Source: Asterias rubens (lineage: Eukaryota; Echinodermata; Asteroidea; Forcipulatida; Asteriidae). From it: DNA of 64,000 nt. The DNA is taken from contig NC_047075.1 of the NCBI RefSeq assembly GCF_902459465.1, positions 10,843,119 through 10,907,118 on the forward strand, written 5' to 3'. Numbering within the stretch: the first letter of the stretch is position 1; each line of letters begins with the position of its first letter. The notes beneath the pieces were generated by a model. That model made no database searches. It saw only the letters and a list, made by a program, of their open reading frames with translations, and was not told the origin of the DNA. Positions 34,100 through 46,289 of this stretch are shown in pieces. The position numbers were made by a program, and so were the translations under genes.

Positions 34100-35062
34100 A
34101 GTCACCTGGAAATATATATTGTTTTCATTCAAACATAAGAGTATATGCTTTTGAACAATAAACATTTTTGTTTGTATTAATATTGCTTGTCACGATTGAT
34201 ATGTTGACGAAATAGATACAGTTATTTTGGAGGCTGACTTCGCCTTCCCCTTTTGTGACGTCAATTGAGGCAGACTTTGCCTGCAATGCGTAGAGTAACC
34301 ACATGTTCGAAGTACAAATACGGTCCAAGTCGTCAGCTTGTACGTTTCGATTTGTTTTATGTTTTAGTTGTTGCATTTTCCGGCAATGCCGACCAGGTGT
34401 ATTGCTGCTGGATGCAGCAAAACAATTAATGATGGGTTCAGGTTGCATGTGTCTCCTGCAGGTCCCAAGTATAGGCGGTTGTGGGTCGCGAAAGTCAGAC
34501 GCACAAAACAATGGACGTCCGGTCCGACGTCTTTTTCAGCGCTGTGCAGCGAACTCCGAGTCGTCGTGCTTTCGGAATACACCACACATTGACACAAAGA
34601 GAAAAGTTGTTCTAAAACTTGAAGCCATCCCAACAACTTTTCCGGAGTGGGAAGTCAAAGAAGGTACTTGAAAGACCTGAAAGACCTAGAGGAGCATAAT
34701 ATGCCAAACGTGAACAATTCGGGTTTTACCTTTGAGGGCTTGTTTTAGCTTGCGATTCACCGTGCAGGGTTATCCGATTACACCGTAAGCACAGCAGCCG
34801 TAGTGCGTGTAGTCTGCTCCGGGACCGTAGTTATGTTAATAGGCATCATACCGATCGGTTACCCAGACGTAGTGTACGTTGTACGGGCCCAGACTACACA
34901 TTATCTTTTAAAATATCGCGCCTCGATGTTACTAACAGCGCCCTCTCGGGTCTGGGCATACTATTAAATTTGTAAATAAAATGAGAACTATTGTTTTAGA
35001 ACCTAAGTTAACTACTGTGTATTCATATAACACTCATTAAAACACATATCTTAATGACAAAA
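34100..35062 (+). mobile_element. THAP-exon repeat, copy 3
   Basis: The ATG at 34385 opens a THAP domain: MPTRCIAAGCSKTINDGFRL, PKYRRLWVAKVRRTKQW, SGPTSFSALCSE. A ~4-base loss then removes His-Phe and shifts the frame, and SSCFRNTPHIDTKRKVVLKL appears in another frame up to a GTACTTG donor-like site at 34668. It is the best preserved N-terminal half of the four copies. Upstream lies a TGACGTCA-like element (34256-34263). The 34.74-34.95 kb part encodes, on the opposite strand, a Y-G-C-C-containing frame in some copies. Confidence 0.65.
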
Positions 35063-36130
35063 GCTGTATTTTAAAAAAACAATACCACTAGGCGACTTTA
35101 ATATTTGAATAGTGTCATCTCAATAAGTGACATGTGAGATTGTTTTAACAAATGTAGCGGTTGTCCACACATAAAGAGCACTCTTCAATGGGGTTTTCAC
35201 AATCTAATAAACCTTACTGTCAGAAACGATACTCATTGTCAAAAATAAAAAGCGATTTCTTTTTCCCGAATCATCCATGGTACTTCGACTTTAACAAAAA
35301 TTAATCTCTTAAATGCATTCCACTATCCAAAACTACTGTACTTATTACCAAATTAAACTGCAATGTAAGTAATTTTCACAGGCTTTACTAAGAGTATACA
35401 AACCCTATAACGTTGTAATACCAACTTAACCAACATGCAACCACACGGTTTAACGTCCACACTCTAAAGAGACCCCAAGTGAGTGGCTTGTACCCCAACC
35501 AATTACATTTGGTGCTATTTTATCACCATGTGATGTTAGTCTTAAAACAAGTTAAAACAACCCAGACGTAAGTTTGAACACCCCAGTTTTTGCAGTGTAT
35601 AATAATCTGTAACCTGTGACCTTTGGTGTCCTATATTCGTGTAATCGTCAACAACATTCAAGAGTTATGTTTCAATAGCACACAATGAAATAATAATATA
35701 TCTCGTCAATAGTCTTTAGCGCACATATCTACCTAACAAGGTACTCAAGGCGCTGAGTTATACAAACTTTCAGAAAGATAGGTTATTGAGGTGATGAATT
35801 CAGAGGGTTTATAAGGGTTTACAAGGTGCTACGGCGCATACAACAGCCGCACCCAAAATAGCCTGCGTATAACTAGTCATGCGTTTTGTCAAAAGAGCGT
35901 GTGCAGTTCATTGCAAAAAATAAAAATGGTTCAAAATGTGGCATGATCAACTTGAAAAATGTCCGATCTGTCAGTTAAAATACTTTATTGGTCATGTGCG
36001 TTATTGAACATACCATTAGACCAAGGGAAAGTAAACTCTTACCTGTTGTTAAAGTGTGTCTACCAATGCCAGTTTTGCACAGTTGAATCTCTGCTGAACT
36101 TTATAAAAGTGGATAACTGACGGCAATAAC
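35063..36130. other. duplicated non-coding sequence (block A)
   Basis: Aligns with 53465-53870 and then 55945-56280 in block B, interrupted there by ~2 kb of inserted elements. No ORF or RNA gene recognised. Confidence 0.7.
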
Positions 36131-36134
36131 GACG

Positions 36135-36370
36135 AATACTGTACGAGAAACAACATTGATAATGTTCAAAACAGTACACTTCTTTACCAAAACGTACTTC
36201 CAAATAATCAACTTTATAAAAGAGAATAAAGTTGTGGAAGTTTCATACAACTGGAAAACCCAACCGTGTTAATATTGTCCAATATTTCATCGGGTCATTA
36301 TACCGTATCAAGTGGTCATTATACCGTATACTAAGATGGCTTGTTGCAACCAAGTCATTAGTTACGTTTG
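36135..36370. repeat. direct repeat of 43775-43970
   Basis: CACTTCTTTACCAAAACGTA, AAGTTTCATACAACTGGAAAA and GGC.TGTTGCAACCA occur in the same order and orientation here and near 43.8 kb (also near 57.0 and 63.6 kb in block B). This makes a ~190-bp direct repeat flanking about 7.4 kb. Confidence 0.7.
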
Positions 36371-36374
36371 AATT

Positions 36375-37760
36375 TGTTCAGACCCTGCAGTACGATGCCC
36401 ACCCTTTCAAATTAACACGAATGTCATTAATAACTGCATCCAGTAGACCGTCGAAAAACGTGTACATTGTTTACCTAATTTTGTCATGTTGAGTTTATAC
36501 GTTTGCTAGAGTTCACAACATTTCCAGAGGTTGCATTTTTTTTTTAATGCTTTTACACCGTGAACACACAGTAATTGTTGTACACAGGCATACAATGTAT
36601 AAAACTATTTAACAGTCGAGTCCACGAGTCATACTGCCCAAATGGTCATTGAATGTTAAATCGCACTTGTCTGATCATGATAAACTCAAAGGCTTTCACC
36701 TGTTTCTGAAAGAAACAAACTGAACGAGTATTTAACTAAAATTTGTTCTGTTCTTCTACTAGATTTTAGATTGACAGTTTATTGTGGAGAGTTTTCATTT
36801 GTTGTTTAAAGGGCAAAGTCATTAAACCAGTTTTAGTTTCGAAGCGTTCACAAAATAATTACGTTAAACATCTTGACAAATGAAATGCCCAACTTCTAAA
36901 CAAAATGCATTGGCCAGTTAATCAGAACACAACTTGCCGGCACGTTTACATCCCCAATTTTCGACAGATTTACGGTTTACACACCCCATGTCTCGACACT
37001 CCTATTTGTTTTCTTCATAATAACCTAATAACACTACCTCTAATGTGTAAATGAATGAACATAGGTGTGTCGGAACATAGACCTGTGTTTTTCGTATTTC
37101 AAAGCAGTCGCTGCATATAGGCATATGAACGTGTTGAATTTTGAAGTGGTGCACGCTGTATGACGAATCATTAGTTTCAATGAAATCTGTCCGTCGCGTT
37201 TATGGAACTCAGTCTTGTAAATATTGATGCAATCATCAGCAAAACAATATTTTAGTATTTGCTGGCTTTATGGCATACTACTTGGGAAGTTACATATAGT
37301 TTTTGTATTTGAATAACTGTGTTGTTCCTAAATAAAGGGGAATACATAAACAAACAAAGGAAAACAACACAGCTCATAAAACAAAATAATAATAAACTTG
37401 AATGTATGCACGTGGTAGATATGGAACACACTTCCACTGTTCTTTCAATACCCTTGTCACTTGGCTCAAATTGTATAGGCCTACCTGATATATTCCCTAA
37501 TGGTCGTATGTTTACCCTAATTTTTTTGGTTTGTATTAGTGTGAACCATATCGCTAGACTAATGACAATTCAAGTACGACCCAGTTTGTTTGCTTTGTCA
37601 GAAGTGGCATAAAGTCCGGCTATTAGGAAAATGGGCTCGTTACGTATCAGGTAAACAAGTAATATTGGTACTCTTAAATGGAAATTGCTCAAAATGCTAT
37701 GGACCATTAACTATGAACTATAAATAGGCTAATCTGTTAGCTTTTAAATGATGACGTGGC
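36375..37760. other. duplicated non-coding sequence (block A)
   Basis: Corresponds to 57205-58480 in block B at high similarity. It contains only short ORFs that are not kept between the copies. Nothing recognised. Confidence 0.6.
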
Positions 37761-37796
37761 CGTATTTTCCCCTGCAACCAGCGACACTTAACAACC

Positions 37797-37954
37797 GCCT
37801 AACATCCGTACTCGCAGCTAGAGCTGAATTGCGACGGACGCGGCTGCAACGTGTTTGGGAAGCAGGCATGCAAGGGCGCCTTCAGCTGCCAGCCACACCA
37901 ACCCATTACGACCGCGGAGCACAGCCAAGATCGAAAGTGTTTGATTTTTCTTAG
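37797..37954 (+). other. short reading frame kept in both duplicate blocks
   Basis: The frame LTSVLAARAELRRTRLQRVW through GRLQLPA and GAQPRSK ends in TAG. It is open in both copies (58487-58638 in block B), with about eight differences. No domain, start context or splice sites are convincing. It may be the tail of an exon or of a mobile element, or chance. Confidence 0.25.
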
Positions 37955-38272
37955 CCTTGCTCAAGACAGTCGCATTATTCACTCCAAAAATACACCGTTG
38001 TAAACCCACCCGTATACACTGTGCTTACTGTGTGTATTCACACCGCACGACCCAGCCATACACCGTCACATCGCTCAACGCACACCATATGACTACTGTG
38101 CACAAGTCATTCGCACTCGTACAACTAACCCGCATGCGGAGGCCGTCCATGCGGATAGTGTACGGGGCGTCGTGCGATGTGGTTACACACATTTTACGCA
38201 CAGTGTATACGGTTCCATACAGCGGCGGTCTTTTTTCTGAGTGAATAATTCCACTGCTTTGAGCAAGGCTAG
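37953..38272. mobile_element. palindromic MITE, copy A
   Basis: CCTTGCTCAAGACAGTCGCA, ATTATTCACTC and CGTATACACTGTGC at the left are matched by the complement at the right, ending GAGCAAGG. The arms are about 110 bp. Block B has the same element with an internal deletion (58637-58830). Confidence 0.85.
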
Positions 38273-38629
38273 ATTTGTCCCGAGGGAGGAAAACCGATGG
38301 TCTAGAAAACCCTCGTGACACAACAGATAACCAACGCACAACTCAACTCACTTTTGGCCCTGGCCGGGAATCGAACGCACAAGCCAACCATGCCACCCTA
38401 ACAAATGATTTGATGAAACTTTGTTTCTGAGTTCAATTTTGGGATGTTGCAATTTGTCCGATAAATCTCGGTGGCTGTGGCACATACAGACCAGAGACTT
38501 CTTCAGGGGCATTTAATCAGTGACATTGGGTTTCCTATGCACACTTTTACAACAATGTGTTTTGGTTTCCCAAATAGCCTACTACAACTTCCAGAACGCA
38601 TTTCGTTACATGAGCGTGTACTGGTCACT

Positions 38630-38720
38630 GGGCCTTAATTAATTTCTTAAAGGGACACACCTGGTCACCTGGGCCTTAATTCATTTCTTAAAGGGACACA
38701 CCGGCTCACCGTTTACCAAA
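38630..38720. repeat. ~45-bp tandem duplication, block A only
   Basis: CTGGGCCTTAATTAATTTCT plus AAAGGGACACACC occurs twice in a row here and once at the equivalent site in block B (59320-59355). Confidence 0.8.
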
Positions 38721-39469
38721 TTTAGGGGTGTATAATCATAAATAATGTTTTTTTTATAGATGGTTGCTGTAAAAAAAAAATCATCAACATTTCACAAAAT
38801 TAGCGACAATTGAAGAAAAAAAAAAAAAAAAAAAAAAGTAAAAGGCCAGCGTAAACGTTTTTCCAGCCGATGCAACTGTCCAATCTTCGTGACATTGTCG
38901 CACAATGTTGCAAGTAGACTGGTGTTTTGTTTATAGCAGCGTTTTACTATGACGCAGCCTAATGATCCATGTATTATAAACAACCAGCTATATATACGGA
39001 GCAGGCAAATCATTTGACGATGGATGTAGACCTTCGTGCTTCGACGTACATTCAAAGATCGTCACGAAAAACACAAAGAAATTAACCCAGAATATGAAGG
39101 GACAGTGACAAGTCAATAAAGCAATAAACTAGGCCTACTACCGCATAGCCATGATGCAGTTTGGAATGCGATCGAGGCGTTACGTGCCCCCGACGTGCCA
39201 GGACCAAATTTTCATAATGCCTGCATAGTGGCAGAAACATTTTGCTCAGCACAAAATAGTACTGCATAGCAGAAACTAATTACCAGCCAAATTTAAGTTA
39301 AATTTGAAAACTTGTAGCTGGTGCCAAACTAAATTTTTAATTAGTAAAGACATTTTGTAAGCAATATTTTCTGCTAAATAGATGAAACTGAACAATGGAC
39401 CCTGTTATTCACAGTGAAATACTTTTTTTATCTCCGGGGAAAGGAATCTTGCGATATTCAAAAGCGTCC

Positions 39470-40155
39470 TTGTGGGAATGTATTTTGAAACGTAAGCGTA
39501 GCTGCAAATCTTGAATTGAAGCCTAGCTTGACTCAGGATTGAAAGCGTACATTTTGGTTATAGCGTAACTGGAACCTGAACGTATCTTGGATTGTATAGC
39601 TTTGAAGTAGCTGCGTAGCTTGAAACGTAACCATATATTTTGTAACGTAACCATATTTTGGAAACGTTAGCATATCTTGGAACGTACGCGTAGCTGGGTA
39701 TTTTGGAACGTAAACGTAGCTGCGTATGGAACGTAAGCTTAACTTGACTCAGGATTGAAAGCTTACTTATTTGTTATTAGAGCGTAACTTGAAGGAACGT
39801 TAGCAAAACTTGGAATGTAAGCGTAGCTGAGTAGATATGTAGCTTAGAACGTAAACGTACCTGCGTATGGAACGTAAGCTTAACTTGACTCAGGATTGTA
39901 AGCGTACCTTTTGTTATTATAGCGTTAATTGAAGAAACGTGAGCAAACATTTGAATGTAAGCGTAGCTTGGAACCTAAGCATATATTGGAAGGTAAGCGT
40001 AGCTGGGTATATTGGAGCGTAAACGTAGCTGTGCGTATGAAGCGTAAGTGTAGCTTGACTCGGGGTTGAAAACGTACGTGTTGCTATTATAGCGTAACTT
40101 GAAGGAAAGTAAGCGTAGCTGAGTAGCTGCGTAGCTTGGAACGTAACCAAATAAT
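39470..40155. repeat. tandem array of GAACGTAAGCGTAGCTGCGT-type units, block A
   Basis: At least fifteen irregular units containing GGAACGTAAGCGTAGCTG or GACTCAGGATTGAAAGCGTA. The complement of the same motif occurs at 43480-43640, so the array forms the outer tip of an inverted repeat. The equivalent array is at 60080-60740 in block B. Confidence 0.85.
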
Positions 40156-40667
40156 ACCTCAACTATCTCAAAAACACTTCATTCACATAATTAACAAATA
40201 TTTTTTTTGTTTACAAAATTAAGCTTTGAGGGAGTTTTGTTTTCTCATTATTTTTGTTTCAACTTTTTATACAAAATTCTTCAAATTCACCTGTTCTTTT
40301 TTACGATCGGGGGCTCCGTTTTTTGTTATCCTTTTCTTCTTCTTCATAAAACATTTGTTAAGCTACTCACACACTAAAACTGTCAATATAACAAAATGCG
40401 GTATTCCTACGTTTTGAAATTCATCAACCTTTTTTTTAATGACCTGAAAAATCCTAACAAAAAGTAATTAGGAGCCCTGAAACAAAACAGAGCATTACGT
40501 TGGAACGTTGCGACCATATGAAATAACGGAATCGACACGAGGTGTACCGACTGACAAACCCACGATGACAAACATGTACTTTGATGTCTTGCTCCCAACC
40601 CCTCCCAAGCTCACGGCGAGACCCGCAAGCTGGGAGTTCATAGCGCCCGGGATTACACCTCCAGCCC

Positions 40668-40692
40668 CCCACCCCCCCCCCCCCCCCCCCCC
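40668..40692. repeat. poly-C expansion, block A only
   Basis: A run of about 20 C, versus six at the same point in block B (61254-61260). Confidence 0.85.
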
Positions 40693-41239
40693 ACGAGACA
40701 GGGCGTGTGCGGTACGTGATATGCCCCAAGCCTTACGTTCCGATTGCTACCATGCCGAGGCGCTGTAAAACACGCTTCCGTTGCACGGACTCTCTGAATG
40801 AGAATCTTACGTCCCTTTTTTCTTAATTATTTACAGTTTTTACCCGCAACCTGTATACATAGTTTCTTTTGTCAAATATTTATGAATAGTTGTAACCAAC
40901 AATTAGAAAGTTTGGTTAAATAATTTGTGTTTATTTTTTTTTATTTTTTTACGGCTGGAAGTAAAACAATCTCCGAAGATCACGTGGGTTATCCGAACCA
41001 ACAAAGTGGTTCCGATAACCCAAAAGGCCCTTTTCTTTTTTGTTGTAATGCGTTACAACGGCAAAATTTGATGGTTTCTTTAAGCAGCTATTCATCTCCA
41101 TTCCTGGAAGACCTTTATAATCATGTTTTAGTGTATTATGTAGCCTAAATAGCCCAACGAAGCCGGTGTGTCCCTTTAAACCATCTCAGCTACCTGGTTG
41201 GGAGTAAGCAGCCTGTGCAACATGCGCTACTCGGCTAGA

Positions 41240-41400
41240 TCAATTACAAGAACCATCTCTGCCCTCACAGGTACCCATTTACCCCTGGGTGGAGAGAAGT
41301 AGTTATAGTTAAGTGTCACGCACGGGCTTCGAACCCACACTCTGCTGAACAGTAGCACCAGAGAATGAGTTCGGTGCTCTTGGTCACATGTATCATCGAA
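41240..41400 (-). mobile_element. tRNA-Leu-like SINE, truncated copy (block A)
   Basis: On the minus strand it keeps the T-arm (GTGGGTTCGAAGCCCGTG) and acceptor 3' side, but lacks the 5' acceptor and D arm present at 61862-61950 in block B. A ~52-bp deletion explains the difference. Confidence 0.75.
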
Positions 41401-42596
41401 CATAACATAGACCGATTGGTGTTTTTGGCTTGCGGTAACACCTTGCTGGGAAGATTATGTTCATTGAGAAAGTGTATTGCTGTAAATTCTTCTTCTTTTT
41501 GGTGGTACCGCAAACCAATTTGATACCTCACCATGCTTTGCCTCATATCAAAAAATATCATCTTATGAACGCACCGGCTGAATTGGGCTGTTTGGGCTAC
41601 AATAGACTTAGATATGATTTAAAATGTCTTCAAGGAATGAGGAATAACAGGTTCTAAAAAATCATCAGATTTAGCCCTTTTTGCAAACAAAAAACGTAGA
41701 GTCTTGTGATAGTTAGAACCATAAAGTGGTTAGTTTCCAGCCATAGGAAAAGACAGTTAACTTTTGTGTTAACACGCTGTACTCGGCAATAAATAATAAT
41801 TTATGTTAATGCACAATACAGCTAGCCACCTTCCCCAACCCTACAAAACATCATTACTGATTTGCTAGTGATTTAGACTTTTTCCCGCAACCAAACATAA
41901 TTGACTGTCAATTCCCATCATAGTCAGACCCCCACCCCACCCCCAACACCCACCCCAACAAAAATACTTGCTGATTTAAAATCTTTTTTAATGCCCTACT
42001 CAGTTATAAACGCATATCCAATGTCTTTTGATATTAACAGTCCTGTAAAAGCATTATCTCCTAATTTAAAAACAGGAAAACAATTACGAAATTAACTCAG
42101 ACAATCCCGGCCATATCTCGTTGGGCCCCCGTGCCCCCTTTCAATGTTGGTTCCATTTGCCGACTGTCTTCCGAATTACAATCAACATTGAGCGGGGGCG
42201 GGGGGGTGCAAATATCTTGAATGTGAATGTGAATGGGAAGTGCACAGGGAACTGTTGTATCAGGAAAGGGTGGCCCAAGCATTTTGGCCGGGATTGTAGC
42301 CATGAGCTTGGGTGGAGTTGGTAGCCAGACATCAAAATACATGTTTGTTATTGTGGGTTTGTCAGTCGGTACACCACACTTGTTGAATCCGTTATTATTT
42401 TATTATGATTGCAACTTTCCAAGTTTTCAGGTAAAAGATTGATGTTTTCAAAACGTAATGATACCGCTGTTTGTTATTTTGTCGGTGTTATTGTGAGAGT
42501 AGCATAATAAACAATGTTTTATAAAGATAAAAATCACAAATAACGGAGCCCATCAATCGTAAAAAGGACAGGTAAATAAGATTTTTGTATAAAACG

Positions 42597-42990
42597 TTAA
42601 AGACTCTGGACACCATTTATAATTGTCAAAGACCAGTCTTCTTTTTACTTACTGTATCTCAACATATGCATAAAATAACAAACCTGTGAAAATTTGAGCT
42701 CAATATCGTTCGTCGAAGTTGCGAGATAATACTGAAATAAAAAAACACTCTTGTCACACGAAGTTGTGTGCGTTCAGATGCATGATTTCGAGACCTCAAA
42801 TTCTAATTCTGAGGTCTCGAAATCAAGTTCGTGGACAATTTCTTCTTTCTTGAAAACTACGTTAATTCAGAGGGAACCGTTTTCCACAGTGTTTTATAAT
42901 ATACCAACCTCTCCCCATTGCTCGTTACCAAGTAAGGTTTTATGCTAATAAATATTTTGAGTAATTACCAATAGTGTCCACTGCATTTAA
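42597..42990 (+). mobile_element. MITE M1, copy 6 (block A only)
   Basis: Full-length copy. The equivalent region of block B lacks ~540 bp that include this element and flanking arm sequence. It is therefore an insertion after duplication, or a deletion in B. Confidence 0.85.
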
Positions 42991-43774
42991 ACACAAATAA
43001 TGATAAAACAAAATTCCCTCAAGGTAGAATTTTGTCAAACAAAATATTAATTTTGAATTATGTGAATTAAATGTTATTTTGACAGTTTTGAGGTTATAAT
43101 TTACCTGGGCAAGTGGAAGTTATTACTCGGCTATTGGTCGTGCCTCAAATAGCTGGAACTTCGACTAGTCGCAAAACTTGAACTCCCATTGTCCAACATG
43201 CATGGCGACATACTGTTTGCAGAAGGCGCAATAAAATAAAACTCGTACTGAAAGGATTGAAGGATTGTGTCAATGATGTCTGGTGGTGTTTTGTAAAAAG
43301 TTGTTGTGAATAGTCGTGAGCGACAAAAGTGGTTAACCGATTCGATCGCGACTACTTTTATAATACATAGTCGTAGCAGCACGATTAACCGAGTAAGTTG
43401 AATAGCAGTCTCGACTCAACTAAGCAATCAAAAGCAGTCCCAATTTCCCATGAGTTGTTCCAAAAAGATATGGGTACTTTCCAATATACACGCAGCTACG
43501 CTTACATTCCAAGATACGCTTTCGTTCCTTCAAGTCACGCTATAATTACATCAAAAGGTTCGCTTTCAATCCCGAGTCAAGCCATACGCTAACATTCAAA
43601 GATATGCAGCTACGCTTACGTTCCAAGATACGCTTTTGTCACAAGTCCACAACATTTGAAATTAATTCAAGTAAACTATATACTATAGTCTATATAGGCT
43701 TACCTTAAGTTGTAGACTTGTTTGTGACTAAATGCTCACTGCGTAGCTGAGCTGAATTCCACTTGAGCAAAACA

Positions 43775-44180
43775 GAAACTTTAGAAGTAGGTCTTCACAA
43801 ACAATGCACTTCTTTACTAACCGTAATTCCAAATAACCAGTTTTATATATCGGAAAAAAAAAATGCACTAGTTTCACACAACTGGAAAAACCCATCCGTA
43901 TTAATAGAGTTCAATTGATACAAGGGTCGTTTCTCAATCTAAGGTGGCCTGTTGCAACCATTGCAATTGTTATGGAATATGACTTTAAATTATTGCGAAC
44001 AGCTCTATTTAATTTGATAACTTATGAATGTAGAGTTAGAAGGATTTGAAACTCGACGTTTCGATCAGTATGCTAATTTTCCAGGTGACGATCAGAGCAT
44101 ACTGTTAAAAACCCGGAGGTTAAACTTAATGGCTCTTTTCAGAATCACCGCAACTGAATTAGGGATTTTAATTACATGGT
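43775..44180. other. end of duplicated block A
   Basis: Aligns with 63600-64000, up to the AGGGATTTTAATTACATGG that is also the last sequence of the window. Its first ~190 bp is the direct repeat of 36.14-36.37 kb. The true end of the duplication cannot be seen because block B is cut by the window edge. Confidence 0.75.
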
Positions 44181-45340
44181 GTTACGGTAAACCTTACTAG
44201 ACTGAATAATTCCAAGTATATTTGACAATAATATTTTCCTTTGAATCAAGATTTCATTAACCAATATTAAAAATTAAGGGGATATGATCATGTAAGGGAC
44301 AGCTTACAAATATATCAAAATTAGGGCAATGTCATTTTAACAAATACTTGTTACCAATCACTCTCCTATAAATTATAAAATGAAACTCTTGACCAATCCG
44401 TTGATGAACAATGTCAAACTTGTGGGAAAAGCAAAAACGATTAGGGCACGGCGAGTTAAACTTCAAAATTGCATAGACGCTTGGGAAGTTAGCCCCTTTC
44501 TCTTTCTGCACAGTCGCCCCCCCCCCCCCCCACAACAAAGCTTTATCAAACAATACTACACGGGGCAGCTCTCAACTATTAATTGTGTACCCGTGGTAGA
44601 TATTGGGCACCGTACATTCCTGTACAGTAAAAACAAAACTCATAACATTACCATGAACTCTATGCATGATCATCACATTTCCTCAAATGGAATTTTTTAT
44701 TTGTGGCAACAACACTACTGATGTTGTTTGTGTTCCCAGAAGCCCGACGATGTCAACCATACCACTTGACTGATAACAATACAAGCACTTAACTAGTTGT
44801 GTATGCGTGTTATTTATAGTGTGGTGTAAAGTCCGTTTTGGGGACTAATTATTGTTATGCGTCTCGGTAAATATTTATTTTGGCAAACTATGATGGCAAC
44901 ACGTCCCACCTCTAATGCCATCAAACTGTGTGGGCTTCGGTCTATACATGTATGTTACTTCTGTTTGCTCCTATTTTGGTACTAGTTAAAACATCAAGCG
45001 CAAGTTATACAAAGAACCAACAAATAATCAAAACAAAAGCCGTGTATAATAATAAGTAATTTGAATGGTAGATGCACATCTTGGATAAAAATAATCTCGC
45101 GTGTTCCTTTTTGAAGTTCACTCGTTTGGCCAATGGACCAATTTTAATAATTGGAGGTTGTCCCTCTAGTTGTCAACCCTTTTTACAATTAAACCCTAAA
45201 CATGAGACTTTAGTTATACAGGCGACGGAGACTGTCTTTAAGCTGCCACTGCAGTGGTCGGGTGCCTTTATTCAATCATAATGCTCAATAGTTAATATAC
45301 AGCCCTCTTAAACAGCGCTCACAGCGTTAAAAAATGCTAA
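44181..45340. other. no recognisable gene
   Basis: AT-rich. Contains a poly-C run (44517-44531) and short spurious ORFs. Nothing recognised. Confidence 0.5.
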
Positions 45341-45345
45341 ATAGT

Positions 45346-45730
45346 TAAAGGCAGTGGACACTATTGGTAATTACTCAAAATAATTATTAGCATAAAACCT
45401 TACTTGGTGACGAGTAATGGGGAGAGGTTGATAGAATAAAACATTGTGAGAAACGGCTCCCTCTGAAATAATGTAGTTTTCGAGAAAGAAGTAATGTCCC
45501 GCGAGATTTATTTTGAAACCTCAGATTTAGAATATGAGGTCTCGAAATCAACCATCTGAAAGCACACAACTTCGTGTTACAAGGGTGTTTTTTCATTCAT
45601 TAATATCTTGCAACTACGACGACCGATTGAGCTCAAATGTTCACGGGTTTGTTATTTTCTGCATATGTTGTGAAACACCAAGTGAAAAGACTGGTCTTTG
45701 ACAACCACCAATAGTGTCCAGTGTCTTTAA
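45346..45730 (-). mobile_element. MITE M1, copy 7
   Basis: Near full-length and well preserved. It opens TTAAAGGCAGTGGACACTAT and ends ATAGTGTCCAGTGTCTTTAA, so TTAA flanks or ends both termini. This is one of the best copies for defining the family ends. Confidence 0.85.
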
Positions 45731-46160
45731 CATAAATTAATGATTACAATTATTGTTATTGTTAATTTTTGTAATCAACCCGATTCTGTGATCATCTAAA
45801 TGAGCAACTTTTGAAAGCTTGTTGGAAGCAGACTTCTAGTTATATTCCCATTTCTTACGCCCTTCTGAGCATGCGCACGTAAACAAATAAGAATATAACT
45901 TGTGTTGTTTCTTGGCGACGTCACCACTTTGGGCTTATTGCATGGTCACGTATGACGTCTGCACGTTCTTACCTGACGTTACAAAAATGGTAAACTCACG
46001 TATGCTAAAAATGTGACATTTTTAAAACGCAATTTTCTGACGTTCACGTTCACGTATTTGGTCGCTTATAATAAGGCTGAAACCAAGAAGCGTACAAAAG
46101 TTATCGTAATATGGCAAACATCACTTGGATAAACAATATTCCATATGTACATCGCAACAA

Positions 46161-46280
46161 ATAATGTATCAGTACCGTTCAAACTGACCAATAATGTCTC
46201 AGTACCGTTCAAACTGACCAATAATGTCTCAGTACCGTTCAAACTGACCAATCATGTCTCAGTACCGTTCAAACTGACCA
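46161..46280. repeat. four tandem 30-bp units
   Basis: ATAATGTCTCAGTACCGTTC followed by AAACTGACCA repeats four times with three substitutions. Because 30 is a multiple of three, all frames stay open. The minus strand reads V-S-L-N-G-T-E-T-L-L per unit. There is no sign of a gene around it. Confidence 0.9.
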
Positions 46281-46289
46281 ATGATGTTG

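Larger units (their letters stand above)
39470..43650. mobile_element. ~4.2 kb foldback element with kilobase-scale inverted arms, block A
   Basis: The left arm runs from the tandem array at 39.47 kb through the TTTGAGGGAGTTTTGTTTTC, GTTGGAACGTTGCGACC and AACATGTACTTTGATGTCTT landmarks to ~40.85 kb. The right arm carries the complement of these landmarks in reverse order from ~42.1 to 43.65 kb. Between them lie a hairpin relic (40.97-41.03 kb) and a tRNA-Leu-like SINE. No transposase frame is recognised, so it is probably non-autonomous. Block B carries the same element at 60.07-63.45 kb. Confidence 0.75.

Noticed and set aside
38344-38400. tRNA-like B box (GTTCGATTCCC on the minus strand), also near 58.92 kb
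   Set aside because: No matching A box or acceptor stem. Too short to call a tRNA or SINE.
46066-46251. VSLNGTETLL repeat protein
   Set aside because: Comes from a 30-bp tandem repeat that is open in all frames. No gene context, splice sites or further domain.
46161-46280. CRISPR array
   Set aside because: Units are directly adjacent with no spacers, and the genome is eukaryotic.
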